Shown: piece by piece, positions 17,700 through 28,792 of the stretch
How the letters are laid out: every line of letters begins with the position of its first letter
Position numbering within the stretch: position 1 is the first letter of the stretch
DNA from: Ruoffia halotolerans
Lineage (GTDB): Bacteria; Bacillota; Bacilli; Lactobacillales; Aerococcaceae
Length of the DNA: 64,000 nucleotides
Direction of reading: 5' to 3'
Assembly: GCF_014049385.1 (NCBI RefSeq)
Contig: NZ_JACAOA010000009.1
Location: 1 to 64,000, forward strand
Notes under the pieces: generated by a model
What the model was told of the DNA's origin: nothing
The model's database searches: none
Seen by the model: the letters and a program-made list of their open reading frames with translations, nothing else
Program-made: the position numbers and the translations under genes

Positions 17700-17860
17700 G
17701 TTCATTCCTCCTATCTTTATATGTTTTATTATACCTAATTTCATCTTAAATTACATTTAATTTGACTGTTATATGCCATTAAGTTTATAAGAAGACCCCA
17801 TGTTTGGTGACGTTACTAATAAAATGTATAATGAAATTGAATCGATGAAGGAGGAGTAAT

Positions 17861-18241
17861 ATGAAGATTGAACATATCGGTATGTGGGTTAAAGATATTG
17901 AAGAGACACGTCGATTTTATGAAACTTATTTTGATGTTACGGCAAACAATTTATATCGAAATGAGAAAAAAGGGTTTGAATCATACTTTTTAACATTCGC
18001 AAGTGGGGCACGATTAGAAATTATGCATTGTGATGATATAACTGAAGCAGCAGGGGAATTATTTGGTTATGCCCATTTAGCCATCAGTGTAGGGGACAAA
18101 GATGATGTCGATCAATTTACAAAGCGTTTAACTGATGATGGATATTATTTATTAGACGGGCCAAGAACGACAGGAGATGGCTATTATGAAGCGGTTGTTC
18201 TAGATCCAGACGGGAATCGTATCGAACTAACAACAGATTAA
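17861..18241 (+). CDS. VOC superfamily (glyoxalase I-like) protein
   Basis: This 126-aa vicinal-oxygen-chelate protein has the two βαβββ halves. The four expected metal ligands are present: H5, E53, H72 and E122. Typical motifs are HIGMWVKDIEETRRFYE at the start and DPDGNRIEL at the end. It starts at ATG behind AAGGAGGAG. It is monocistronic and closed by a perfect terminator. It may be a lactoylglutathione-lyase-type detoxifying enzyme or another VOC enzyme; the sequence does not settle the substrate. Confidence 0.88.
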   Translation: MKIEHIGMWVKDIEETRRFYETYFDVTANNLYRNEKKGFESYFLTFASGARLEIMHCDDITEAAGELFGYAHLAISVGDKDDVDQFTKRLTDDGYYLLDGPRTTGDGYYEAVVLDPDGNRIELTTD

Positions 18242-18248
18242 ATTGAAG

Positions 18249-18290
18249 TAAGCCTCAAGTGTTGAATAGATAACACTTGAGGCTTATATT
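18249..18290 (+). terminator. Terminator after the VOC gene
   Basis: TAAGCCTCAAGTGTT pairs perfectly with AACACTTGAGGCTTA around an 8-nt loop; the downstream sequence is only moderately T-rich. Confidence 0.8.
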
Positions 18291-18299
18291 TATGTGCAC

Positions 18300-18526
18300 A
18301 AAAAAAAGTCGGCTGTAAAGCCGACTAAAAGGCATCCGGTGGTGCCGTTTCCGTATATATATGTTATTGAACCTGCAAGTAATTACAGGTGGGCTCCACA
18401 CTTGCTTTTTCTGACTTCCAAGTGTAAAAGGCTTGTCATAGAAACAAGATCATAGGATCCCAAGATAAAAAGAAATGTTCGGTCCACACAATATATATAC
18501 AACGTACACCTCAGAGAACCTTTGTT
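18300..18526 (-). ncRNA. ssrS: 6S RNA
   Basis: On the minus strand a promoter TTGCAA-16 nt-TATAAT (-10 at 18533-18538) precedes a transcript of about 225 nt with no ORF. It ends in a terminator stem, AGTCGGCT/AGCCGACT, followed by a T-run. Its ends pair over a long, bulged stem: GTATATATAT near 18490 pairs with ATATATATAC near 18360, flanked by GGTG…CGTT and AACG…CACC. The interior is a largely open region with a central hairpin, as in 6S RNA, which mimics an open promoter and sequesters housekeeping RNA polymerase. It lies next to rarA, and in B. subtilis one 6S gene (bsrA) lies near the rarA homologue yrvN, which supports the assignment. Confidence 0.75.
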
Positions 18527-18620
18527 AAATACATTATAGCACTAATATAATAAATTGCAACAAAACAAGATGTTTTGACCTGACAAGCTTGTAAAGGGTT
18601 ACTGACACAGGTGGGGATCG

Positions 18621-19886
18621 TTATTTTTGTTTAATTTGCTTATATATTTGAGCGAGAGCTTCTTCATATTTACCTGTAGGATCAGGTTCGAAGTATTGAC
18701 GACGCTTCAAATTATCAGGCAAATATTGTTGCTCAACATAATGGTGCGGAAAATCATGCGGGTATTTATATTCAACACCACGACCTAATTTTTCAGCACC
18801 GGAGTAGTGAGCGTCACGAATATGATCGGGCACTTGTCCGACATTACCCGCTGAAATATCTGCCATTGCACTGTTTAAGGCACGATAAGTTGTGTTTGAT
18901 TTAGGACTTAAAGCTAAATCGGCGACCGCAAAAGCTAATGGGATCCGCGCTTCAGGCAACCCAACTTTTTCTGCTGCTGTCACAGCCGAAACTGTCCGTG
19001 AAGTAGCTCCAGGATTTCCTAAACCAATATCTTCATAAGCAATAATCAATAACCGCCTACAAGCAATAGTTAATTCGCCTGCTTCTAATAAGACTGCTAA
19101 GTAATACATTGCTGCATCGACATCGCTCCCTCGAATTGATTTTTGAAGGGCAGAGATGGCGTCGTAATGAGCATCTCCATCTTTATCATGCGTCATTCGT
19201 TTATGTTGCAAACATTCTTCAGCGACGTCTTGTGTAATTTTAATGACATTATCTTCATCAGGTTTGGTTGATAAGACAGCCAATTCTAGGGCATTTAAGG
19301 CAGAGCGAATATCACCATTGGTCACATTAGAGAAATGATTTAATATATCATCTGGAATCTCTACATTATATTCACCTAAGCCAATGTCATTATCTTCTAG
19401 GGCTCTTTGAAGACCTAATTTAATATCTTCGGGAGCCAAAGGTTTTACTTCAAATATTTGTAATCGACTTCGAATCGCTGGATTAATGGTGATGTATGGA
19501 TTTTCAGTAGTAGCTCCAATGAGTATGACCCGACCATTTTCTAGATGAGGTAGTAAATAGTCTTGCTTCACTTTATTTAAGCGATGAATTTCATCAAGTA
19601 ACATAATAACAGTTCCCGACATCTTCGCTTCTTCAACGACTACTTCCATGTCTTTTTTAGAATCTGTGGCAGCATTTAAGATCCGAAAAGCATATTTCGT
19701 ACTACCCGCAATGGCACTGGCGATACTTGTTTTACCTGTACCAGGAGGCCCGTAAAGAATCATCGACGATAGACGTTCTGAAATCACCATCCGTCGTATA
19801 ATTTTTCCTTCGCCAACAAGATGTTTCTGTCCCAAAACTTCGTCAATATGTTTAGGACGCATACGGTATGCTAATGGTTGTTGCAT
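18621..19886 (-). CDS. rarA: Replication-associated recombination protein A (AAA+ ATPase)
   Basis: RarA (MgsA) is an AAA+ ATPase related to clamp loaders that acts at stalled replication forks. The 421-aa protein has Walker A GPPGTGKT near residues 45-52 and Walker B LLDEIHR near residue 98. A sensor motif ATTENPY and the C-terminal tetramerisation domain (SPKSNTTYRAL, then HYVEQQYLPDNL) are also present. It starts at ATG behind AAAGGAG. It is monocistronic, with the 6S RNA gene immediately downstream on the same strand. Confidence 0.95.
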   Translation of the reverse strand: MQQPLAYRMRPKHIDEVLGQKHLVGEGKIIRRMVISERLSSMILYGPPGTGKTSIASAIAGSTKYAFRILNAATDSKKDMEVVVEEAKMSGTVIMLLDEIHRLNKVKQDYLLPHLENGRVILIGATTENPYITINPAIRSRLQIFEVKPLAPEDIKLGLQRALEDNDIGLGEYNVEIPDDILNHFSNVTNGDIRSALNALELAVLSTKPDEDNVIKITQDVAEECLQHKRMTHDKDGDAHYDAISALQKSIRGSDVDAAMYYLAVLLEAGELTIACRRLLIIAYEDIGLGNPGATSRTVSAVTAAEKVGLPEARIPLAFAVADLALSPKSNTTYRALNSAMADISAGNVGQVPDHIRDAHYSGAEKLGRGVEYKYPHDFPHHYVEQQYLPDNLKRRQYFEPDPTGKYEEALAQIYKQIKQK

Positions 19887-20031
19887 AAGCTACTCCTTTC
19901 GCAATAAGTTGTATTCATTGTTTATATATGTAAACTAAATAATAATTATCTAATGTATTATATATGATATTTGAATTAATTGATAATTTCTAGATTAAAG
20001 TTATTATTTTATATATTGATAAACTTTGATA

Positions 20032-20059
20032 TTGCAGTTATTCAAACTTATGTTATAAT
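20032..20059 (+). promoter_or_regulatory. Promoter of the cysteine desulfurase cluster
   Basis: TTGCAG (20032-20037), a 16-nt spacer and a perfect TATAAT (20054-20059) lie 41 nt before the start codon. Confidence 0.65.
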
Positions 20060-20100
20060 GTTAAAGTTGTATTAATAGACATGTTGAAAGGAGGGTTTAA

Positions 20101-21251
20101 ATGGTTTATTTAGATAATGCTGCGACGACAGCAGTGCGACCAGAAGTTCTGAAAGTGATCCATGATTCATTACTGAATGATTATGGGAATCCATCAAGCA
20201 CATATCGAATTGGAAAAAAAGTAAGGCACTCAATGATTCAAGCACGTAAACAGCTCGCAGAGCTATTGAATGTGGCCGAATCAGAAGTTTACTTTACAAG
20301 TGGTGCGACTGAAGCAAACAATTGGGCAATTCGCTCTCAAGCCGAGAAGTCAAAAGAATTAGGGCAAGGAAATCATATTGTGACTACCGCAATTGAACAT
20401 CCGTCCGTTACAAACGTAACGAAATATCTTGAGACACAAGGCTTTGAAGTAACATATATTCAACCGAATGAAAGAGGTGAGATAACAGTCCAGCAGTTCA
20501 TAGACGTTACAACTAATCAAACAATTGGTTGGATTGCGATGGCAGTTAACAATGAAGTTGGTTCAATTCTGCCCATCTTTGAGTTAGGTGAAGAAGCGAA
20601 TGAGCGCAATCTATGGTTTCACGTTGATTCTGTTCAAGCAGTAGGGCCAATGGCTTATGACTATTCACAGTTGAAATGCACGACCTTTGTTGGTTCTGCC
20701 CATAAGTTTAATGGTCCAAAAGGGATTGGCTTCTTAATATATCGTTCTTTCCAGGAACATAACCATCTTGGACCCTTACTTTATGGTGGCGGTCAAGAAA
20801 ATAAGATGCGATCAGGTACTGAGAATGTCCCTTATATTTTAGGGATGGTAAAAGCACTCGAATTGACTTTCGCTGAGCAAGAAGAAACATTTAATAAATA
20901 TGAAAAGTTACATCATTATTTACTTGATGCGCTGAATGAACTTGATATTGAATTTGAAATTAATGGCGATATGAATAATCGAGTACCATATATCAATAAT
21001 TTGTGGTTTAATGGTAATATAGCAAGCCAAATGCTAATAAAAATGGATTTAGATGATGTTTATATCTCAGCGGGAAGTGCATGTTCCGCAGGGAGTCTCA
21101 CTGAGAGTGACATTTTAAAAGCTTATTACCCCGATCAACCAGAACGGTGGAGCCAAAGTTTACGAATTTCATTCGGTTATCAAACTACACGAGAAGACAT
21201 CGATCAATTTATCCAAAGTTTAAAGAAAATATCAGAGGGGAAGATCGATTT

Positions 21252-21279
<28 letters not shown>
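20101..21279 (+). CDS. Cysteine desulfurase (NifS/IscS-like)
   Basis: This PLP enzyme removes sulfur from cysteine as a persulfide for tRNA thiolation or Fe-S assembly. The 392-aa protein has the PLP lysine K202 in SAHKFNGPKG and the catalytic cysteine C328 in SAGSACSAGSL. YLDNAATT opens the N-terminus as usual. It starts at ATG behind AAAGGAGGG. It is followed by an overlapping DUF1831 gene and mnmA, so its sulfur most likely feeds MnmA for 2-thiouridine in tRNA. Confidence 0.94.
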
Positions 21280-22746
<1,467 letters not shown>

Positions 22747-22757
22747 GTAATAGACTG

Positions 22758-22797
22758 AAGAAGGTCAGAGTGATTCGTCACTCTGACCTTCTTTAAT
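22758..22797 (+). terminator. Terminator after mnmA
   Basis: AAGAAGGTCAGAGTGA and TCACTCTGACCTTCTT form a perfect 16-bp stem with a TTCG loop. Confidence 0.9.
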
Positions 22798-22948
22798 ACC
22801 ATAAAATATTCGACAATTAAAGGTTAAGCAGTTTTAATTTTATTCGAAAAGAGTGTTAATAAGAATTTTATCGCCGATATTCAAATGATTTTGAATCACA
22901 TGCTCAAAATATTTAAGTGAACACAACCTTTATAAGACAAATAGCACT

Positions 22949-22987
22949 CAAAGAAGTTCGTGTGAGAACAACTTTGAGTGCTTTTTT
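22949..22987. terminator. Terminator-like hairpin in the mnmA / M20-remnant gap
   Basis: GCACTCAAAG and CTTTGAGTGC form a stem with inner GTT/AAC pairing, and TTTTTT follows on the plus strand. No plus-strand gene needs it, because mnmA already has its own terminator. It may serve minus-strand transcription from the M20 remnant. Confidence 0.6.
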
Positions 22988-23000
22988 AACTATTCTTTAA

Positions 23001-23555
23001 TTAAAATTCAACTTGATATAAATAAGATAGGTCATATTGGACATACAATTCTGCGCCAACTTTTAAAGATTTCTCGTCCACATTGAAACGAGCCTGGTGG
23101 TGAGGGCAGTCTGAGACTTTAGAGACGTTGCGTGTTCCGACTGTCGCAAAGGCACCATTAATATAGTTCGTGTACTCACCAAAATCTTTGCCTCCCATTG
23201 TTGGTGGGAAGTCTCCGACTGCATCTTCACCGAATGAATTTCTCGCAATCGATTCAACTAACTGAGAGCTTTGTGTTTCATTAATTACGGAAGCTAATAA
23301 TCGATGATACTCAAATTTAACTGTACCACCATACATCGCTGCGGTTCTTTCAAGGTAGCGCTTCATTTCTGTTTCTACGATATCACGAGTTTTAGCATCA
23401 AAGGTTCGTACGTTTTTCTCAAGCTTAGCATTCTCGGCAATGATGATAAAAGGCTCACCAGCCTCTACTTTACCGACAGTTAAGACAGCTGCCTCCATTG
23501 GATGAGTCGCTCTAGAGATAATGGTTTGGATATATGCAATGTACTGGACACCATC
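23001..23555 (-). pseudogene. 3' remnant of an M20 family amidohydrolase
   Basis: Only the C-terminal half of an M20D amidohydrolase remains. Recognisable homology starts at DGVQYIAYIQTIISR near 23555 and runs through HPMEAAVLTVGKVEAG and PPTMGGKDFGEY to the normal end. The N-terminal catalytic half with the metal-binding HGCGHN and EE motifs is absent, and a stop in the same frame lies just upstream. It is therefore a truncated gene, distinct from the intact M20 enzyme at 4184. No insertion element is visible at the break. Confidence 0.82.
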
Positions 23556-23723
23556 ATTACTGCATCTTTAGTCATACGTTAACTAGAAGAATCAAAAAAT
23601 TTCCTCCAGTTAACCACCAATTCCCTCACAAAATTCCATCTTCCACACCTTAATCAGATTTAAAATCATGTACGGATTATGATATGATACATGAGTTAGA
23701 AAAATTATAAGGAGGTGAAGTAA

Positions 23724-26186
23724 ATGTCTCAAGGAGAAGAGTTAGTTGTCGGTGTCGTAGAAGCAATTTTTTTTGAGAATCCATCGAACTTCTATAAAGT
23801 TGTCCGTATTAGCGTTGATCAAGATGAAACTGACTTATTGTTAGATGAAGAATTAGTCATTACGGGTATGTTTGCTTCACTTCATCTCGATACGGAATAT
23901 CAATTTTTTGGGAAATTAACGAATCATCCCAAATATGGAGAACAGTTTGCTGTAACAAGGTATCAACAAAAAGCGCCGACATCTTACGAAGGGCTCGTTG
24001 ACTATTTATCAAGTAGCCGCTTTAAAGGTATCGGGAAAGTATTAGCGGAACGCATTGTTGATGAATTAGGCCAGGATGCTATCGATACGATTATATCGGA
24101 CTCGAATGCCTTGAAAGACGTCACTGGCTTATCAAAAGCAAAAGCCGAAGACTTACGCGAAGGGCTACTACGCCATCAAGGGACTGAGCGTATATTTATG
24201 CAATTAAGCGAATGGGGCTTTGGTCCAGCCTTATCAGATAAAATATACCGAGCATATGAAAGCGAAACGATTACTTTAATTAAAGAGAATCCATATAAAT
24301 TAATTGAAGATGTTGATGGTATCGGCTTTAATAAAGCAGACGAGTTAGCAGAACAATTAGATTTTGATGCTGAAGATATTAACCGGATTGTCGCAGGGAT
24401 ATATGTATCTGTATTAGAGTTATCAAATAGCGATGGCGATACATATGTTCCTGAGGAAGTGGCTAAGAAAAATGGACGGAAATTATTAGAGTCGAGTCGA
24501 AGATACTTAATTTCTGATGAGTTATTGGAGCGAGCAGTAGAATTAGCCGTACAAAATGAACAGTTAATGCGTTTAGTTGATAATTTAATGATACCAAGCT
24601 TATATTATGCTGAATTAAATATCGTTAAGAAAATCGATAATTACTATCAGTATGAACAAATTGAACGCTTTGAAGAAGATGAAATCGATGAGGCAATTGA
24701 AGAGGTCGTTAAAATCAGTGGAATTAATTATGATGAGAGTCAACGACAAGCTCTGAAAACATCCATTCAATCTCCAATTTCAGTGATAACTGGTGGACCT
24801 GGGACTGGGAAAACGACTTTAATAAAAGGGATTATCTTGTTGCATTCAATCTTACATGACTATGATTTAGAACAAGCAACAAAAAAAGTGGATGAAAATC
24901 CTGTGTTACTTGCAGCACCTACAGGGCGAGCAGCTAAACGAATGCAGGAAACAACCGGCTTACCAGCCTCTACCATTCACCGACTGATTGGCTATAATCG
25001 TGATTCTCAGGTTGATGAATTTTATGCAGCCGAATTAGATGGTTCACTGCTAATTGTGGATGAAATGTCGATGGTTGATACTTGGCTGATGAATTGGCTT
25101 GTCCAAGCAATTCCGTATCATTTACAAGTTGTATTAGTAGGGGATAAGGACCAGTTGCCTTCAGTAGGACCAGGAAAAGTCTTTAGTGATTTGATTGAAT
25201 CAGATGTTTTACCCGTACTTCGTTTAGAAAAAATCTACCGTCAAGCACAAAATAGTACCATAATTGATTTGGCACATAAGATTCGACAAGGTTTTTTACC
25301 AGAAGATTTCTTAATGAAGCAACATGATCGGTCATTTATTCAAGCACCAGCACAACAAATTGGTCATGTGGTACAACAAATTATTGTAGCGGCTAAGAAA
25401 AAAGGCTTTGATGCGACAAACTTACAAGTGCTTGCACCCATGTATAAAGGACCGGCAGGTATTAACGCTCTCAATACTTTATTACAAGAATTATTAAACC
25501 CACCCAAACCGAAAAAACGAGAAATAAATCACTTCGATTCTGTGTTTAGAGTTGGAGATAAAGTATTACAACTAGTAAATAATTCTGAAGACGGTGTTTA
25601 TAACGGAGATATTGGACGCATTGAGGCAATACACTTTAAGAAAGAGACGGCTTCAAAAGTTGAAGAGATCACCGTCTCATTTGATAATGTTGAGCTTATT
25701 TATAAGAAGTCTGATTTAGATCAACTTACATTAGCGTACTGTACTTCGATTCATAAAGCGCAGGGGAGTGAGTACCCTCTCGTTATACTGCCCTTGGTCG
25801 ATATGTACTCTCGATTACTTCAAAAGGATATCTTATATACAGCTATTACACGGGCACAATCTAGCTTAATTATGCTTGGAAATCCTGATAGCTTCTACAA
25901 AGCGGTGACAAGTGAAAAAGAACCTCGTAAGACCTTCTTAAGGGATTTATTGATGGTTCAATTTGACAAAGAAGCATCTGAAGATGAGGAAGATGAATCG
26001 GAAGAAAACTCCAAAGTAGAAGACGAAGCCAGTCACCAAAACCCTGAATCGGAAGCGATTCAAATGGAATTAGAAGAACAAATTGAAGAATCTTTAGAAC
26101 TGAAGGAAGCGACAATCAATCAAATTGATCCAATGATTAATATGGACGGTGTCACACCTTATGATTTTATGTCTTCAACGAATTAA
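23724..26186 (+). CDS. recD2: RecD2-type 5'-3' DNA helicase (YrrC)
   Basis: This is a superfamily 1B helicase without RecBC partners, involved in replication-fork maintenance and repair. The 820-aa protein has an N-terminal OB-like/HhH region (FKGIGKVLAERIV, then DVDGIGFNKADELA) and Walker A TGGPGTGKTTL near residue 353. Walker B IVDEMSMVDT, motif III VGDKDQLPSVGPG and the C-terminal SIHKAQGSEYP and AITRAQ motifs follow. An acidic tail of about 60 residues (rich in Glu) extends beyond the helicase core. It starts at ATG behind AAGGAGGTG. It is monocistronic and converges on the D-serine dehydratase gene. Confidence 0.95.
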   Translation: MSQGEELVVGVVEAIFFENPSNFYKVVRISVDQDETDLLLDEELVITGMFASLHLDTEYQFFGKLTNHPKYGEQFAVTRYQQKAPTSYEGLVDYLSSSRFKGIGKVLAERIVDELGQDAIDTIISDSNALKDVTGLSKAKAEDLREGLLRHQGTERIFMQLSEWGFGPALSDKIYRAYESETITLIKENPYKLIEDVDGIGFNKADELAEQLDFDAEDINRIVAGIYVSVLELSNSDGDTYVPEEVAKKNGRKLLESSRRYLISDELLERAVELAVQNEQLMRLVDNLMIPSLYYAELNIVKKIDNYYQYEQIERFEEDEIDEAIEEVVKISGINYDESQRQALKTSIQSPISVITGGPGTGKTTLIKGIILLHSILHDYDLEQATKKVDENPVLLAAPTGRAAKRMQETTGLPASTIHRLIGYNRDSQVDEFYAAELDGSLLIVDEMSMVDTWLMNWLVQAIPYHLQVVLVGDKDQLPSVGPGKVFSDLIESDVLPVLRLEKIYRQAQNSTIIDLAHKIRQGFLPEDFLMKQHDRSFIQAPAQQIGHVVQQIIVAAKKKGFDATNLQVLAPMYKGPAGINALNTLLQELLNPPKPKKREINHFDSVFRVGDKVLQLVNNSEDGVYNGDIGRIEAIHFKKETASKVEEITVSFDNVELIYKKSDLDQLTLAYCTSIHKAQGSEYPLVILPLVDMYSRLLQKDILYTAITRAQSSLIMLGNPDSFYKAVTSEKEPRKTFLRDLLMVQFDKEASEDEEDESEENSKVEDEASHQNPESEAIQMELEEQIEESLELKEATINQIDPMINMDGVTPYDFMSSTN

Positions 26187-26192
26187 AATACA

Positions 26193-26246
26193 AAAGAGAG
26201 TCAACGTGCTCGTTCATGAACGAATACGTTGACTCTCTCTTTTTTT
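26193..26246. terminator. Bidirectional terminator between recD2 and the D-serine dehydratase
   Basis: AAAGAGAGTCAACGT and ACGTTGACTCTCTCTTT form a long stem flanked by A-rich and T-rich runs. Confidence 0.9.
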
Positions 26247-26248
26247 AT

Positions 26249-27598
26249 TTAGTCTTTATCGACTGCTTTTCCTTGTAAGTAAAATGCTTGCATATCTTCT
26301 TCAGGAACCATACTTCCACCTGTCGCCCAAACGATATGAGTGGCTTTATCTAGTTTCGATTGAAGGTGATGATTTGCTAAGAAATCTTGACCTGAATCGG
26401 TTGTTAGCATACGAACCACACCTACCACACCAGCTAGGGCAGCAGGCTCAAGTGAAATAGCCTCTAAATCAATCATTTTGCCTAGTAAACGCATTGATTC
26501 TTCCTCTGTAAGGGTGTAGCCAGCATCGAAGTAATATTGCATGATGCGTGAAATAAGACCAGATGTACGTGGGACAGCCAAACCATCCATAATAGTACGA
26601 GATTCTATCCCGAAATCATCTACTGTGACACCGTCAAATTCTTTTGTAGCTAAGCCTAAAAGCATTGAAGGCATCTGAGTTGGTTCAGCAAAGATACAAT
26701 GAACATTGTCACCATAAATTTGTTTTAAACCAAAACTAATTCCACCTGGACTTCCACCGATACCACAAGGTAAGTAGACAAATAAAGGATGTTCAGCATC
26801 AACTTTGATGTTGGCTTCTTCTAATTGCCTTGCTAAACGATTGGCAGCAACCGTATAACCGAAAAACAATTCAATCGAATGCTCATCATCAACAAAGTAA
26901 GACGTTGGATCGCTTAAAGATTCCGCTCTCCCTTGGTTAACAGCTTCCGTAAAGTTTGTTTGGTGCTCAACGACATTTACACCTCTTGAACGCAATAAAT
27001 CTTTTTTCCATTGCTTCGCTTCAGTAGACATATGAACTGTAACATTAAAGCCTAATTTAGCTCCCATCACACCAACACTAATGCCTAAATTACCAGTTGT
27101 TCCAACCATAATTTTATGTTGAGCGAAGAATTCATTGAATTCGTCATTTAAGAATTTTTCATAATTATCATCCGTTGATTCAAGTAAACCATTTTCTAAA
27201 GCAAGTGTTTCAGCATGTTTTAATACTTCGTAGATTGCACCCCGGGCTTTGATTGTTCCAGCAATGGGTAGGGTATCATCACGTTTTAATAAAAGTTTTC
27301 CAGAGATTGTTGTTTGATATGTATCTTCTAGATATTCTTTCATTGTATTAATTTCAGTAAATTCAGATTCAATTAAGCCATTATTGATGGCTGTTTCAGG
27401 GAAAGCCTTGATAATGAATGGGGCAAAGCGTTTTAACCTTGCCTCTGCATCATCAACATCATTTTTTGAATAAGGAACTTTCTCGGTTGCTTCAACAAAC
27501 GGTATTTTTAAATTATTCTCCCAAAAAATAGGTTGGGCTGATTGGATTTTTTTGAATAAATCAGTTTCTAAGTATTCTTTATGTAAAATTTCATTCAT
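26249..27598 (-). CDS. dsdA: D-serine ammonia-lyase
   Basis: DsdA is a PLP enzyme that deaminates D-serine to pyruvate and ammonia. The protein of about 449 aa aligns with E. coli DsdA along its length. The PLP lysine is K117 in IAGTIKARGAIYE, and the phosphate-binding loop GTTGNLG and the PCGIGGSPGG motif are also present. The ATG at 27598 lies 15 nt after AAGGAG, while an in-frame TTG at 27613 lies almost on that site, so the start is not fully certain. It is 22 nt downstream of the lipid kinase gene and probably co-transcribed. No dsdX or dsdC is nearby. Confidence 0.93.
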   Translation of the reverse strand: MNEILHKEYLETDLFKKIQSAQPIFWENNLKIPFVEATEKVPYSKNDVDDAEARLKRFAPFIIKAFPETAINNGLIESEFTEINTMKEYLEDTYQTTISGKLLLKRDDTLPIAGTIKARGAIYEVLKHAETLALENGLLESTDDNYEKFLNDEFNEFFAQHKIMVGTTGNLGISVGVMGAKLGFNVTVHMSTEAKQWKKDLLRSRGVNVVEHQTNFTEAVNQGRAESLSDPTSYFVDDEHSIELFFGYTVAANRLARQLEEANIKVDAEHPLFVYLPCGIGGSPGGISFGLKQIYGDNVHCIFAEPTQMPSMLLGLATKEFDGVTVDDFGIESRTIMDGLAVPRTSGLISRIMQYYFDAGYTLTEEESMRLLGKMIDLEAISLEPAALAGVVGVVRMLTTDSGQDFLANHHLQSKLDKATHIVWATGGSMVPEEDMQAFYLQGKAVDKD

Positions 27599-27619
27599 AA
27601 CTTTAAAACGCAACTCCTT

Positions 27620-28564
27620 CTAATTAGGTAAATAAAATGGATAAGATGATAAAGCCAAATCAATGTTTACTGGCTTTTGAGGTATGTCTTCTCCATCAAG
27701 CTGACCTCTAATCGGATCAGTGATTTTTAACTGTAATTTTTGACCCGTATATCGATCTATATTATCAGATTCGTTTGTTTTCTTTGTAATTAACACTTTT
27801 ATAAATAAATCAAAAATTACCGATAATTTTATATCGCGGTAGATGACAAGAGCAATTTCATTATTATGTGGTCTTGTTAATTGGTCTATATTAATTCCAC
27901 CACCTAAAGTAGGGGAATTTAATATTCCAGCTAAACTTACATCATCATAATGAAACTGATGATTATCAATACTTCCCGATACGGAAAAATGACGCACGCT
28001 ATTTAAGCTAAGCAGTACAGCCAATAAATACGAAAGTTTTCCAAGACCCATTTTTGATAAAAAAGAATTTTCAATAAGATTTTGAGCTCGAAAATTGACC
28101 TCAGCATCGAAGCCAAAGCCCATATTATTTAAGACGACACCTTGTCGTTTAGTAATGTGGTCATTGTAAGTGAATATTGGAATTGAAACGGGCTTTTCTG
28201 AGAATAACATTATTTCAATGATACCTCTGACAGATAAGCCATTTTGCCAGCTTCGATAAAAATCATTTCCAGTTCCAGCAGGAACATAAGTAACTGGGAT
28301 ATCAGCTTGGTTCTTGTGTAAAGTTTGAACCACTTCATGTAATGTACCATCCCCACCAACAACCATTAAATAATCCTGATATTTTTTGTGACCACGGTTA
28401 ACTAGCTGTTCAGTTAAAACTTCAGCATGGGTCGAATAGTCAGTTAGGTAAGTAATGTATTCCATTTGGAAACTATCCAATTCACTATGAACTTTTTTTA
28501 AGATGGTGTTTCCATCTCCGCTACCCGCTTCAGGATGACATATTATATGTACGCGATTTGTCAT
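27620..28564 (-). CDS. Diacylglycerol kinase catalytic-domain lipid kinase (YegS/LCB5 family)
   Basis: This 314-aa soluble lipid kinase phosphorylates diacylglycerol or a related lipid at the membrane surface. The nucleotide-binding motif VVGGDGTLHEVV is near residues 66-77, and PAGTGNDFYRSW follows near residue 97, both diagnostic for the DAGK_cat family. A GQLDGEDIP motif is close to the C-terminus. It starts at ATG behind GAGGTGC. It resembles YtlR-like members more than DgkB, but the substrate is not assignable. It sits directly upstream of dsdA. Confidence 0.88.
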   Translation of the reverse strand: MTNRVHIICHPEAGSGDGNTILKKVHSELDSFQMEYITYLTDYSTHAEVLTEQLVNRGHKKYQDYLMVVGGDGTLHEVVQTLHKNQADIPVTYVPAGTGNDFYRSWQNGLSVRGIIEIMLFSEKPVSIPIFTYNDHITKRQGVVLNNMGFGFDAEVNFRAQNLIENSFLSKMGLGKLSYLLAVLLSLNSVRHFSVSGSIDNHQFHYDDVSLAGILNSPTLGGGINIDQLTRPHNNEIALVIYRDIKLSVIFDLFIKVLITKKTNESDNIDRYTGQKLQLKITDPIRGQLDGEDIPQKPVNIDLALSSYPFYLPN

Positions 28565-28792
28565 AAAGCACCTCGTTATTTCTTTATCAATTTGAGTTTA
28601 AACACTAAGACCAATTATACTCAAATTTATATCTTTAATAAAGAATTACTTCTATTGTCATATTTTGTTATGGATTTGACAATAGGTTTTTAATAAGAGT
28701 TAAATGAAAAAAAGTGATTCTATTCTCATAGTTTCTCATAAAATATGATACAATATAGCGGACTTAATATTGAAAAGATTAGGAGTGTATAT

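Noticed and set aside
22830-22930. Minus-strand segment reading FEHVIQNHLNIGDKILINTLFE before a stop
   Set aside because: It looks like a possible protein C-terminus, but it is under 30 codons, has a stop just upstream and matches no family I recognise. It could be a gene remnant, not claimable.
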